From Pseudoalteromonas sp. XI10 (lineage in GTDB: Bacteria > Pseudomonadota > Gammaproteobacteria > Enterobacterales > Alteromonadaceae), in NCBI RefSeq assembly GCF_001469895.1, contig NZ_LOPY01000061.1:62001-126000 (forward strand): a stretch of 64,000 nucleotides of DNA, in the 5' to 3' direction. Positions 36,530 to 44,790 of the stretch are shown here, one piece after another. The translations under genes were made by a program, and so were the position numbers. The notes beneath the pieces were generated by a model, which saw nothing but the letters and a program-made list of their open reading frames with translations, did no database searches and was not told where the DNA came from. Numbering within the stretch: position 1 is the stretch's first letter; each line of letters begins with the position of its first letter.

Positions 36530-36961
36530 TTACCGCTGCCCAAGCAACAGTGTTTTACTTAACATTTGCTTAGCTGCATCAGCAACTTGCACATTTGTTT
36601 GGTAAGAGCGAGAGGCTGAAATCATATTTGCCATTTCTTCTACAACATTAACGTTAGGTTTGTAGATATAACCATTTTCATCCGCACTTGGGTGGTTCGG
36701 GTTATATTCAATTTGCAGAGGTTTATCGCTCTCTACAACACCTAATACTTTAACGCCAACAGAAGAGCCCTGAGGATTGCTTTGTGATGATGACGCTTTA
36801 GTCAGCTCTGCAGCAAAAACAGGATGGCGCGCTCGGTATGTCTGATCTTGGCTAGAACTAATCGTATTCGCATTCGAGATATTACTGGCTGTGGTATTTA
36901 AGCGAACATTTTGCGCACTCATACCGGTTGCTGAAATATCAAAAACATTATACAAACTCAT
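36530..36961 (-). CDS. flgC: Flagellar proximal rod protein FlgC
   Basis: 143-aa rod protein: MSLYNVFDISATGMSAQNVR, SNISNANTISSSQDQTYRAR, and the C-terminus VNVVEEMANMISASRSYQTN. It is 2 bp after flgB. Typical size. Confidence 0.96.
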   Translation of the reverse strand: MSLYNVFDISATGMSAQNVRLNTTASNISNANTISSSQDQTYRARHPVFAAELTKASSSQSNPQGSSVGVKVLGVVESDKPLQIEYNPNHPSADENGYIYKPNVNVVEEMANMISASRSYQTNVQVADAAKQMLSKTLLLGQR

Positions 36962-36963
36962 GA

Positions 36964-37374
36964 TTAAGCTCCTTGACTACCGAGGGCTTTTTTAAGGCCT
37001 TTAATTTTACTACTCATAAATTGCAGGCTTGCCTGATACTCTAATGAGTTCTGTACATACAAGTTTCGTTCCACTTGTATATCGACTGAGTTACCATCAC
37101 CTGTATCTGCTTGATTTGGCGTACGAAACATTTCTGCACTGCCAACAAAACGACTGCCCCCGGCAATATGTTTAGCATCGGTTCTTACCATGCTATTGCC
37201 GCCTTGTTGGTTGCTTTTTGCCGCTTTTAATGCCGAGGCAAAATCGATATCTTTCGCTTTATAGCCCGGCGTATCAGCATTAGCGATATTTGTCGCTAAT
37301 AACTCAGCGCGTTGTGAACGGATCAACATCGCATGAGGATGAACACCAAATGCTTTATCAAAACTGATAGCCAT
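36964..37374 (-). CDS. flgB: Flagellar proximal rod protein FlgB
   Basis: 136-aa rod protein with MAISFDKAFGVHPHAMLIRS, NIANADTPGYKAKDIDF and the C-terminal EYQASLQFMSSKIKGLKKAL. The start was set at ATG 37374, because GGAG lies 6 bp ahead of it; the longer open frame from 37386 would swallow this site. It is first in flgBCDE, behind a sigma54-type promoter. Confidence 0.95.
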   Translation of the reverse strand: MAISFDKAFGVHPHAMLIRSQRAELLATNIANADTPGYKAKDIDFASALKAAKSNQQGGNSMVRTDAKHIAGGSRFVGSAEMFRTPNQADTGDGNSVDIQVERNLYVQNSLEYQASLQFMSSKIKGLKKALGSQGA

Positions 37375-37409
37375 AACCATCTCCAAAAAATTGACTCTGT
37401 AGTGGTTAA

Positions 37410-37425
37410 TGCAAAAGCTAAGCCA
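37410..37425 (-). promoter_or_regulatory. Sigma54-type promoter of flgBCDE
   Basis: On the - strand TGGCTTAGCTTTTGCA with exact GG-N10-GC spacing, consensus -12 TTGCA and good -24 TGGC. It lies 36-51 bp upstream of the flgB ATG. Confidence 0.82.
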
Positions 37426-37477
37426 AAAATTTAGGAGTGATTTAATTTATATAAGAGACTGAAAAATCGATAAATTT

Positions 37478-37500
37478 AGCAACCTAAGGACTAGGTTGCT
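37478..37500 (-). terminator. Hairpin terminator after cheR
   Basis: AGCAACCTA/TAGGTTGCT 9-bp arms with a 5-nt loop, 10 bp after the cheR stop. The following - strand sequence is AAATTTATCG, so the U tract is weak. Confidence 0.65.
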
Positions 37501-37509
37501 AAGGAAAGT

Positions 37510-38340
37510 TTACTTTTTTTGATAGATAATACCTGGGTTACAACGAACCATGTCAAAGCTATCACTTAAGCCGGCCATTGATTCTGACGCACCTAAAAAC
37601 AGGTAACCTTTCGGGTTTAATGCTTGAGCAAATTGCGAAATGATTTTAGCTTTTACTTCTGGTGAAAAGTAAATCAACACATTACGGCAAAATATAATGT
37701 CAAACTTGCCCATTAGGGCATATGAATCGAGTAAGTTTAAATGTCTAAAGCTGACCATTTTACGGATAGGGTCAACTACCTGAGCCATTCCATTACCGCT
37801 GTCCTTGAAGAACTTTTGACGACGCTCCATCGACAAGCCACGAGCAAGTGCTAGCGAGTCATATTCAGCATTCTTACACATATCAAGCATAGTATTAGAA
37901 ATGTCAGTGCCAATAATTTGCGCACCCATCTTCAATACACCTGGATTTTTTGACTGGAATTCGGCAACCGACATGGCAATAGAGTATGGCTCTTGTCCTG
38001 ATGAACTTGCCGCTGACCATATTTTTAGTGGCCTACGTACATCTTTAAGTTCAGGAAAGAGTTTCGTTTTCAATAACTCAAACGGATATTGGTCACGAAA
38101 CCAAAGCGTTTCATTGGTCGTCATCGCATCAACCACAGCGGCACGAAGCTGCCTCTCATGAGGACTCAGTGTTTTACTTACCAACTGTGATAAAGACTCA
38201 ACATTAAAACGAGCCATAAGTGGCGCAAGGCGGCTTTTAACTAAATAAAGTTTATTATCGCCTAGCACAATGCCACATTGCTGCTCTAAAAAAGAGCGGA
38301 ATTGATCGTATTCGCTTTGTTGTAAATGCTTATTTTCCAA
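37510..38340 (-). CDS. cheR: Chemotaxis protein methyltransferase CheR
   Basis: 276-aa SAM-dependent enzyme that methylates glutamates of chemoreceptors for adaptation. It has the N-terminal helical domain (FRSFLEQQCGIVLG), then the SAM domain with TTNETLWFRDQYPFE, KIWSAASSSGQEPYSIAM (in the family AaSSTGxEPYSiAM), FDIIFCRNVLIYF and LFLGASESM. It pairs with cheV 21 bp upstream, as in many polar flagellates. Confidence 0.95.
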   Translation of the reverse strand: MENKHLQQSEYDQFRSFLEQQCGIVLGDNKLYLVKSRLAPLMARFNVESLSQLVSKTLSPHERQLRAAVVDAMTTNETLWFRDQYPFELLKTKLFPELKDVRRPLKIWSAASSSGQEPYSIAMSVAEFQSKNPGVLKMGAQIIGTDISNTMLDMCKNAEYDSLALARGLSMERRQKFFKDSGNGMAQVVDPIRKMVSFRHLNLLDSYALMGKFDIIFCRNVLIYFSPEVKAKIISQFAQALNPKGYLFLGASESMAGLSDSFDMVRCNPGIIYQKK

Positions 38341-38361
38341 AGTAATACCACCTATAAATAA

Positions 38362-39294
38362 TTAATCACAATGAACCCACTTTTTCACAGCTGTCGCTAA
38401 TTCATCTGGGTTAAATTTTGCAATAAAATCATCGGCACCCACTTTTTCGATCATTGCTTGGTTAAACACCCCACTTAACGAGGTATGCAAGATCACATGC
38501 AGAGGTGATAATTTTGGGTCTGCCTTAATTTCAGCGGTTAGTGTATAACCGTCCATTTCTGGCATTTCTACATCAGATATTAAGAGGCCAACGCGTTCGG
38601 TAATATCATTTTGACAATCAAGTTTAGCAATCTCACGTAGGCGTAATAATGCTTCTTTACCGTTTTTAGCAAGCTCAGTCTGAACCCCAAGCGGCTCGAG
38701 TGCACGCTTGACTTGATTTCGAGCTACCGCAGAGTCGTCAGCAATAAAGACAATACGCTCACCTAAATCACGCTGAATTTCGCCTTCGCCAACTACTTCA
38801 GCGCTCACTTCAGTGTTAACCGGGCAAATTTCATTCAAGATTTTTTCTACATCGAGAATTTCAACTAACTCGTTTTCAATTTCAGTGACTGCAGTTAGGT
38901 AAGAATAACGTCCGGCTCCCGAAGGCGGCGGCATTATTTTTTCCCAGTTCATATTAACGATGCGTTCAACACCACCAACTAAAAACCCTTGCACTGAACG
39001 GTTGTACTCAGCAATGATGATAAAACTGTCTTTAATATTCTCAATTGCAGGGCCACCTACAGCCATCGATAAATCAATAACAGAGATAGTTTGACCACGG
39101 ATATGCGCAACACCGCGAATGTACGCATTTGATTTAGGCATGTTAGTAAGTGGTGGACATTGCAGAACCTCTCTTACTTTAAACACGTTAATACCAAAGC
39201 GTTGTCGCCCTCTGAGTTTGAATAATAGTAATTCAAGGCGGTTTTGCCCAACCAACTGAGTACGCTGGTTAACTGAGTCTAAAATGCCTGCCAT
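38362..39294 (-). CDS. cheV: Chemotaxis coupling/response regulator CheV
   Basis: 310-aa fusion of a CheW domain (about 15-165; LLFKLRGRQRFGINVFKVRE, VIDLSMAVG) and a receiver domain (about 180-305; FIADDSAVARNQ, LLISDVEMPEMDGY with the phospho-aspartate, LHTSLSG, ADDFIAKFNPDE). It couples receptors to CheA and tunes adaptation. It is upstream of cheR in a two-gene operon diverging from flgA. Confidence 0.95.
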   Translation of the reverse strand: MAGILDSVNQRTQLVGQNRLELLLFKLRGRQRFGINVFKVREVLQCPPLTNMPKSNAYIRGVAHIRGQTISVIDLSMAVGGPAIENIKDSFIIIAEYNRSVQGFLVGGVERIVNMNWEKIMPPPSGAGRYSYLTAVTEIENELVEILDVEKILNEICPVNTEVSAEVVGEGEIQRDLGERIVFIADDSAVARNQVKRALEPLGVQTELAKNGKEALLRLREIAKLDCQNDITERVGLLISDVEMPEMDGYTLTAEIKADPKLSPLHVILHTSLSGVFNQAMIEKVGADDFIAKFNPDELATAVKKWVHCD

Positions 39295-39324
39295 TTCAAT
39301 CTCCTAAAGATAAACAATCAGAGC

Positions 39325-39340
39325 TGGAACAATAATTGCC
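39325..39340 (+). promoter_or_regulatory. Sigma54-type promoter upstream of flgA
   Basis: TGGAACAATAATTGCC has exact GG-N10-GC spacing and a good -12 (TTGC); the -24 box (TGGAAC) has one change. It lies about 97-112 bp upstream of the chosen flgA ATG, in the cheV-flgA divergent gap. Confidence 0.6.
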
Positions 39341-39436
39341 TTCTTTGTGTTAAAGCTACATAAGGTTACAAAGCGTCTGTTTTTTGACGCAAAATATTTA
39401 TACCTTGTTTTCAACCATAAGCATAGTCGAAACAAT

Positions 39437-40141
39437 ATGAGTTTGTTAAAAAAAAGCCGAAGATACAGTGTTTTTTATTTTCTTACTAGCCTGTTGTTTA
39501 CAACACAACTACAGGCAGAAGTTTATAATACCGAGCAACTTCAACAAATCGCCATCGATTTTGTTAGCGAGCAGCTCCCTGATCTGGACACCACACCTCA
39601 AATTAGTGCTTTACCATTAGATAGTCGCATTCCTGAGAGGTTATGTGAGTCACCAATTAACAAAGAGTTACCAACAGAGCCTCCTTTTAATCGGCAGGTA
39701 ACTGTACAACTTAAGTGCCAAGACTTAAATAGTTGGACTCAATACGTTCACGTGCGCATTATTGAGCTCGAACCTGTGGTTGTTGTTACCACTAATTTAG
39801 CCCGCGGAGAGGTCATTCGCCCTGAACATTTACGCCTAGAAATGAAACCTAAGCAATTTGTTAGAACGCAATATGTTCAAGATGAGGCTATACTTATTGG
39901 CAGTCGCAGCAAGCGTAACTTGCGTGATGGTAGTCCGATTGTAATGAGCCAAGTGTGTATGGTTTGTAAAGGCGATAATGTAACTATCTATGCTTCATTA
40001 CGCGGCTTAAGAATTAAAACCACCGGAATTGCTCTAGAAGATGGCACGTTAGACGAATTAGTACGTGTAAAAAACAAAAAATCAGGTAAAGTATTAAATG
40101 CACGTGTGGATGGGGTCGAGTCTGTACAAGTAAATATTTAA
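39437..40141 (+). CDS. flgA: P-ring chaperone FlgA
   Basis: 234-aa periplasmic protein needed to assemble the FlgI P ring. The start was set at ATG 39437, which gives a sensible signal peptide (YSVFYFLTSLLFTTQLQAE) and the family's usual length; the frame is open for 30 more codons upstream without a signal. The C-terminal SAF-like half has VVVVTTNLARGEVIRPEHL, GSRSKRNLRDGSPIV and IYASLRGLRIKTTGIALEDG. It is followed by flgM and flgN. Confidence 0.93.
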   Translation: MSLLKKSRRYSVFYFLTSLLFTTQLQAEVYNTEQLQQIAIDFVSEQLPDLDTTPQISALPLDSRIPERLCESPINKELPTEPPFNRQVTVQLKCQDLNSWTQYVHVRIIELEPVVVVTTNLARGEVIRPEHLRLEMKPKQFVRTQYVQDEAILIGSRSKRNLRDGSPIVMSQVCMVCKGDNVTIYASLRGLRIKTTGIALEDGTLDELVRVKNKKSGKVLNARVDGVESVQVNI

Positions 40142-40157
40142 TTTTTTATATTTATGC

Positions 40158-40184
40158 TAAAGTATCCGCTGTGCCCGCCGATAT
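40158..40184 (+). promoter_or_regulatory. Sigma28 (FliA) promoter of flgM
   Basis: TAAAGTAT, 11-bp spacer, GCCGATAT: seven of eight bases match in the -10 box, with TAAAG intact in the -35 box. It lies 36 bp upstream of the flgM ATG, so the anti-sigma28 factor would be autoregulated through FliA. Confidence 0.88.
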
Positions 40185-40219
40185 AAAGGCATATGTTGGG
40201 TAATGTATAGGTCAAAATT

Positions 40220-40540
40220 ATGGTAAGCAATGTCAATAATGGTCAACAACAGCCTTCTGTGTTGACAAATACCAAGCAAAAAAAGCTTGATTTACAAAAA
40301 GATAATGCTAATGCAGCCGCTGCAAAATCGGCCGCACCAAAAGCAAGTGCAGATTCTGTGAGCTTAACTCCTCAAGCTAAACAGCTAAAATCTTTGCAAG
40401 AAAAAGCAGAGCAATCATCTGGCTTTGATAGCAATAAAGTGGCTGAGCTGAAAAAAGCAATCAGTGAAGGTAAATACCAAATTGATGCTGAAAAGCTAGC
40501 AAAGAACATCGCTGCATTCGAGTTTGATGTCTATGGCTGA
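40220..40540 (+). CDS. flgM: Anti-sigma28 factor FlgM
   Basis: 106-aa negative regulator that holds FliA until the hook is complete and FlgM is exported. The N-terminal half is polar and disordered. The C-terminal FlgM domain is recognisable: DSVSLTPQAKQLKSLQEKA and FDSNKVAELKKAISEGKYQI (both in part), then DAEKLAKNIAAFE. Its own sigma28 promoter lies upstream, and flgN overlaps its stop. Confidence 0.95.
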   Translation: MVSNVNNGQQQPSVLTNTKQKKLDLQKDNANAAAAKSAAPKASADSVSLTPQAKQLKSLQEKAEQSSGFDSNKVAELKKAISEGKYQIDAEKLAKNIAAFEFDVYG

Positions 40541-40964
40541 TCATAATCATTTAATAGCTAGCAAATTAACACAACAAGTTTCGTGCTTGGAGTCTATTGC
40601 TGCGCTGTTAGATGATGAGTTGACAGCCATTGCTGCAAAGCGTGGTGATGGATTAAAGAGTATTGCCCAACAAAAAATCTCTTTGCTCCAACAAATTCAA
40701 ACCATTGATAAAGAAGTGCAAAAGCTTGTTGCGCACAACGAATCGCAAGATGGCGAAGTAAGTGCACTTATTAAGCAAGTAAATACTCTCCTAGCAAGCT
40801 GCAAGAAGAAAAATGATGTAAACGCTCACGCGGCCCATCAAGCACAGTTGAGTGTTAAGCAACTTAAAGATATTTTAATCGGTGCACCATCATCGATGAC
40901 CTACGACCAAGGCGGCAGCGTGATTCAAGGCGATAAGAAAATCGTTCACAACTTGAAAGCCTAA
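40533..40964 (+). CDS. flgN: FlgK/FlgL export chaperone FlgN
   Basis: 143-aa helical chaperone of the FlgN family (LASKLTQQ-type helix, LLDDELTAIAAKRGDGLKSI, AQQKISLLQQI). ATG 40533 overlaps the flgM stop by 8 bp; ATG 40527 is an alternative. The gene is closed by a strong bidirectional terminator. Confidence 0.88.
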   Translation: MADHNHLIASKLTQQVSCLESIAALLDDELTAIAAKRGDGLKSIAQQKISLLQQIQTIDKEVQKLVAHNESQDGEVSALIKQVNTLLASCKKKNDVNAHAAHQAQLSVKQLKDILIGAPSSMTYDQGGSVIQGDKKIVHNLKA

Positions 40965-40977
40965 ATACTATTTCATT

Positions 40978-41013
40978 AAAAAAGCGCGATAACTAATGTT
41001 ATCGCGCTTTTTT
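40978..41013 (+). terminator. Bidirectional terminator after flgN
   Basis: AAAAAAGCGCGATAAC-TAAT-GTTATCGCGCTTTTTT: 16-bp perfect stem with A/T runs on both sides. It ends flgMN on the + strand and lies about 65 bp after the flgP stop on the - strand, so it can serve both. Confidence 0.93.
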
Positions 41014-41078
41014 AATGCTTGCAGAATTTGCTGGACTTATGCGGCAAGCCAATAGGTTACAACTAGACTAAGTTGCAC

Positions 41079-41537
41079 CTAATAATATGTTACTTTTTTC
41101 ACTTGGCGCGGTTTTACTTCGCCGATGTATAAATCGTGCACTCGCTTCATATCAAGCTGTAATTCAGTTGCGTAGGTATCCCCTACTGCATAGGTTTTAA
41201 TAACCTGTGCACCTTTGATCACACCTTGTACTTGGCTTTGTAATTGATCATTATGAGCAATGCTGTTTTGCACTGTAGTGCCTGCGGAAATTCTTTGCCC
41301 GTAAACTTGCTCAGCAAGCTCCCGGTAAGCTTCAAGCTTTGAGGCTTTAATCGCAAGTAGAGTACGCTGCGATTCATTGCTACCTGGTTGAGCACTAATT
41401 GGCGCATAACCCACGGCTTTTAGCACTGGGTAGCTATCTGGCTCAATGTAAGTGTATTCTACATGTTTATCAAAAATACTACTGCAGCCGGTTAATGCTG
41501 CGCAGGCAACCAGCCCACCGAATAGAAGTGCTCGCAT
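41079..41537 (-). CDS. flgP: Flagellar outer-membrane lipoprotein FlgP (LPP20 family)
   Basis: 152-aa lipoprotein with lipobox AALTGC (C18). It has the LPP20-type domain (YAPISAQPGSNESQRTLLAIKASKLEAYRELAEQVYG in part; DTYATELQLDMKRV). In Vibrio, FlgP is required for the outer H ring and for motility, together with FlgO and FlgT. It diverges from flgT. No flgO lies beside it, unlike the usual Vibrio arrangement; FlgO-family genes appear instead at 57.3-59.3 kb. Confidence 0.93.
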   Translation of the reverse strand: MRALLFGGLVACAALTGCSSIFDKHVEYTYIEPDSYPVLKAVGYAPISAQPGSNESQRTLLAIKASKLEAYRELAEQVYGQRISAGTTVQNSIAHNDQLQSQVQGVIKGAQVIKTYAVGDTYATELQLDMKRVHDLYIGEVKPRQVKKVTYY

Positions 41538-41573
41538 AATTTGCTTCCGCTTAAAACTCTTTGGCTACAAATA

Positions 41574-41589
41574 TGCACGTTTAATGCCA
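41574..41589 (-). promoter_or_regulatory. Sigma54-type promoter of flgP
   Basis: On the - strand TGGCATTAAACGTGCA: exact GG-N10-GC spacing, -24 TGGCAT, -12 GTGCA. It lies about 37-52 bp upstream of the flgP ATG and only 3 bp from the divergent flgT promoter. Confidence 0.75.
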
Positions 41590-41592
41590 CTG

Positions 41593-41608
41593 TGGTACAG
41601 TCCTTGCT
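41593..41608 (+). promoter_or_regulatory. Sigma54-type promoter of flgT
   Basis: TGGTACAGTCCTTGCT with exact GG-N10-GC spacing, -24 TGGTAC, -12 TTGCT. It lies 40-55 bp upstream of the flgT ATG. Its -24 box and that of flgP are back to back, 3 bp apart. Confidence 0.78.
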
Positions 41609-41647
41609 CATTTAGGTTATTCATTGGTTTTAATGCTAGGTGTCAGC

Positions 41648-42838
41648 ATGAAAAATAAAACAATAGCCAGCTTAAAAAGCCTTGGCTTAGCCTTTACAAT
41701 TTTGTTTTCTAACAATAGCTTAGCGCAGTGGTTTGAATCTACAGGCCATGCCGTTGTAAAAAATGGCGATACTAGCCAAGCCAAATCTGCCGCCATTAAA
41801 GACGCCATAACTCAGGCCTTAGTGTTTTCTGGCGCTCGAGTAAGCTCTGTACAGACCCTAGTTGACGGGGTTTTGACGCAAGATCAGCTGAAAATAAGCA
41901 GCCATGGTGAAATCCAGAAAATAGAATTGATCAGCGAAGACCGCCATAACGACACCTATGCCATAACTCTTCGCCTCGATATTTTTGCTCAAGCAGAAGA
42001 ATGCCCTGCAAACCAATACACCAAATTTATTGCCGTGACACAAAGCCAGCTCGCCAATCGCGAGCAAGCGCGTATGGGCCAAATTTTTGACGTAAACAAA
42101 GCCATTAGTGAACACTTATATGCCAACTTAAGTAATACGCAAATGGCAGCTAAACCGACAGCCTATTACAATATGCCGTTGCGAGTAGATCATTTTTTCA
42201 CTCAGCAATACGATTACAGTAATGCACTACTTGAAGAGATCACTAGCCGCAGTAACTCGCAATATGTATTACTGAGCCGTATTCGTGATTTATCGGTTAA
42301 CCATAAGATCAACAACGATTATGCATTTTGGCAAGATGATAGTTTCAAGCGTGCATACAAAGTAGATTACGTCTTATTTGATGGCACCACTTACGAAAAG
42401 CTCTGGCAAAAAAGCTACCAAACAGAAGGTATTTGGCCGTATAAAAAGACTGAGATCATCGATGTATATAGCGACCGATTTTGGGCAACTGACTATGGCC
42501 AAGCTATTAGCGATATAAACCAAACCCTAACCTATGACTTGCAAGCAGCTATGGCTTGCTTACCCACGCAAGGTAAAATACTGCATATAGAAAACGGCAG
42601 GCTAATCATCAACTTGGGTAAGGCGCATGGGCTTGAGCAAGGGCAAATTTTAAATATTGCCCATCATAATTACCTAACGGATGCACAGGGTAATAAGCTC
42701 CCGCACAAAATCACCACACTTAACCAGGTAAAAGTGACTCAGCTTTATCAGCAATCAGCGGTTGCCATGAGTATAGATAAGCAACCACTGCCTAACATTC
42801 AAATTAACGATATTGTTGAATTAGCTGCTAGCGAGTAA
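41648..42838 (+). CDS. flgT: Flagellar H-ring assembly protein FlgT
   Basis: 396-aa periplasmic protein of the H ring around the L/P rings. ATG 41648 has AGG about 7 bp upstream and begins a clean signal peptide ending SNNSLAQ. The N-terminal FlgT domain is WFESTGHAVVKNGDTSQAKS followed by AIKDAITQALVFSGA; the middle domain has YVLLSRIRDLSV; the C-terminal domain is GRLIINLGKAHGLEQGQILN. The four-residue-longer in-frame stretch upstream lacks a signal. Its stop overlaps the oxyR 3' end by 18 bp. Confidence 0.93.
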   Translation: MKNKTIASLKSLGLAFTILFSNNSLAQWFESTGHAVVKNGDTSQAKSAAIKDAITQALVFSGARVSSVQTLVDGVLTQDQLKISSHGEIQKIELISEDRHNDTYAITLRLDIFAQAEECPANQYTKFIAVTQSQLANREQARMGQIFDVNKAISEHLYANLSNTQMAAKPTAYYNMPLRVDHFFTQQYDYSNALLEEITSRSNSQYVLLSRIRDLSVNHKINNDYAFWQDDSFKRAYKVDYVLFDGTTYEKLWQKSYQTEGIWPYKKTEIIDVYSDRFWATDYGQAISDINQTLTYDLQAAMACLPTQGKILHIENGRLIINLGKAHGLEQGQILNIAHHNYLTDAQGNKLPHKITTLNQVKVTQLYQQSAVAMSIDKQPLPNIQINDIVELAASE

Positions 42839-43720
42839 ATGAGCTTGTAGGCCTTCATGAGCATTTAGCCAGTTAGCTAATTGCTCAACACCTGCTATGT
42901 GCGGGTAGTGCTTACGAGTTGCAATGACAACTTGGCGCTGCTGATTAGGTGTTATAGCTAAGTACTTCACTCCTTCACGTGGTGTACATGCAAGCTTAGG
43001 AACAAAGGTTACCCCGTCATTCATTGCCACCAGCGCGAGTAAGGTTTCGATACTGTTACCTTTATATTGATTCGAGACTTCAACCCCTGCTGAAAAACAA
43101 AATTGCTCAGCTTGCTCTTTAAAGCAATGCCCTTCGTTTAACATTAATAAGTCACATTCATGTAATTGAGCTAAGGCAACTTCACTATGTTGTGCTAAAG
43201 CGTGTTGCTCAGAAACTGCAACTAAGAAGTCTTCTTTATAAAGCGGTGACACATGATAAGGCGCTAAATCAGCCACATCAGCAACAATTGCAATATCAAT
43301 CTCACCATTATCAAGAGCCACCAGCGTTTGCGCTGTTTGCATTTCTATAAATGAAAACTGGGTTTCACTAAAGGCCTGCTTCATTGAAGTTAAGAGTGTT
43401 GGCAGCAAATAAGGTGCAATGGTAGGAATAATACCTACATTGATTTTACCCTTTAGTGGGTCATGTGAGCTGGCGGCTATTTCTTTAAGCACTTGGGTTT
43501 GATCTAGGATCAGTGTGATCTGCTTAAGAAGTTGTTCACCCTGCACAGTCAACGTGACCTGTTTAGTTGAGCGGTCAAAAATAACAACTCCCAGCTCTTG
43601 TTCAAGCTTTTTAACTTGCCCGCTTAATGTCGGTTGGCTGACATAGCAAGCATCAGCTGCTTTTCTGAAGTGCTTATATTGCGCAACCGCTTTTACGTAT
43701 TCAAAGTCTTTTAAATTCAT
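42821..43720 (-). CDS. oxyR: Hydrogen-peroxide sensor/activator OxyR
   Basis: LysR-type regulator, 299 aa. It has an N-terminal winged helix (FRKAADACYVSQPTLSGQVK) and a redox domain with the cysteine pair C199 and C208 in GHCFKEQAEQFC, the same spacing and numbering as E. coli OxyR, so a peroxide-formed disulfide is expected. The start was set at MNLKDF (43720); the longer frame from 43750 would overrun the OxyR-type operator. It diverges from the Prx-Grx gene and converges on flgT with an 18-bp overlap. Confidence 0.94.
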   Translation of the reverse strand: MNLKDFEYVKAVAQYKHFRKAADACYVSQPTLSGQVKKLEQELGVVIFDRSTKQVTLTVQGEQLLKQITLILDQTQVLKEIAASSHDPLKGKINVGIIPTIAPYLLPTLLTSMKQAFSETQFSFIEMQTAQTLVALDNGEIDIAIVADVADLAPYHVSPLYKEDFLVAVSEQHALAQHSEVALAQLHECDLLMLNEGHCFKEQAEQFCFSAGVEVSNQYKGNSIETLLALVAMNDGVTFVPKLACTPREGVKYLAITPNQQRQVVIATRKHYPHIAGVEQLANWLNAHEGLQAHLLASS

Positions 43721-43732
43721 ATCACACCACCA

Positions 43733-43769
43733 ATAGCTTTTACCTATCATACTAATACAAACAAACGAT
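43733..43769. promoter_or_regulatory. OxyR operator between oxyR and prx-grx
   Basis: ATAG-N7-CTAT-N7-ATAC-N7-CGAT. The first half fits the OxyR pattern ATAGnTnnnAnCTAT at every position (ATAGCTTTTACCTAT); the second half has one mismatch in each tetrad. It is placed 13 bp upstream of oxyR and about 60 bp upstream of the peroxiredoxin ATG, right for autorepression and activation. Confidence 0.82.
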
Positions 43770-43829
43770 TGGAGCTATCATAAATTAAATCGCATAATGG
43801 CACTCAACAAATCAAGAGGAATCAAAACA

Positions 43830-44558
43830 ATGTTAAACAATATTGAAGGCCAAAAAGTACCAAACGTTACATTCGCAACACGTGTAGACGAGCAGTGGAA
43901 ATCAATGACCACTGACGAAATTTTTAAAGGTAAAACAGTTGTGCTATTTGCATTACCAGGTGCATTTACACCAACATGTTCATCAACTCACTTGCCACGT
44001 TATAACGAGCTTGCAGCTGTATTTAAACAAAACGGTGTTGATGACATTGTATGTATTTCTGTAAACGATACCTTCGTAATGAATGCATGGGCACAAAACC
44101 AAGAAGCGCAAAATATCACTCTATTACCAGACGGTAATGGCGAATTTACCGACGGCATGGGTATGCTAGTCGATAAAAACGACTTAGGTTTTGGTAAGCG
44201 CAGTTGGCGTTATTCTATGCTGGTAAAGGACGGCGTTATCGAAAAAATGTTTATCGAGCCACAAAAGCCTGGCGACCCGTTTGAAGTATCTGATGCAGAT
44301 ACCATGCTCGAATACATTAACCCAGCACAGGTAAAACCAGAATCAGTGAGCATTATCACCAAGCCTAATTGCCCGTTCTGTACAAAAGCTAAAGCGTTAC
44401 TAGACGCAAAAGGTTATGTGTACGAAGAAATTGTATTAGGTCAACACGCTTCACTAACTAGTTTAAAAGCGATTTCTGGTCGTGAGACAGTGCCGCAAGT
44501 ATTCATAGGCGGTGAGCACATTGGTGGCTCTGACGATTTAGAAAAACACTTTGCATAA
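43830..44558 (+). CDS. Peroxiredoxin-glutaredoxin fusion (hybrid Prx5)
   Basis: 242-aa two-domain peroxidase. The N-terminal Prx5 domain has PGAFTPTCSSTHLP with peroxidatic C50. The C-terminal glutaredoxin has KPNCPFCTKA (C181, C184) and TVPQVFIGGEHIGG for glutathione binding. It reduces peroxides with glutathione without a separate glutaredoxin, like the Haemophilus hybrid enzyme. ATG 43830 was chosen for AGAGGA 10 bp upstream; an in-frame ATG at 43797 would bury that site. OxyR control is supported by the operator upstream. Confidence 0.94.
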   Translation: MLNNIEGQKVPNVTFATRVDEQWKSMTTDEIFKGKTVVLFALPGAFTPTCSSTHLPRYNELAAVFKQNGVDDIVCISVNDTFVMNAWAQNQEAQNITLLPDGNGEFTDGMGMLVDKNDLGFGKRSWRYSMLVKDGVIEKMFIEPQKPGDPFEVSDADTMLEYINPAQVKPESVSIITKPNCPFCTKAKALLDAKGYVYEEIVLGQHASLTSLKAISGRETVPQVFIGGEHIGGSDDLEKHFA

Positions 44559-44569
44559 TTTTCAAGTTG

Positions 44570-44599
44570 GGGCTGCTAATTGCAGCCCTTTATTATTTT
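44570..44599 (+). terminator. Terminator after prx-grx
   Basis: GGGCTGC-TAATT-GCAGCCC followed by TTTATTATTTT, 12 bp after the stop codon. Confidence 0.85.
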
Positions 44600-44790
44600 A
44601 AAACCACAACACATTGATTAAATTATAAATTATATAACTGGTCTGCTCTCGCCATCACCCGTATTTATATTCAAAATACCAACATCTTAGTTACCAATTT
44701 GTTACATAAAGCAAAGAATGAATCTAAAATGTCTGCAGCTACATTTACTTAAACCGTAACGAAATTAAGATGATTTAATTGGAATATACA

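Noticed and set aside
37901..38161. 86-codon open frame antisense to cheR
   Set aside because: Inside a conserved gene, no ribosome site, no recognisable product.
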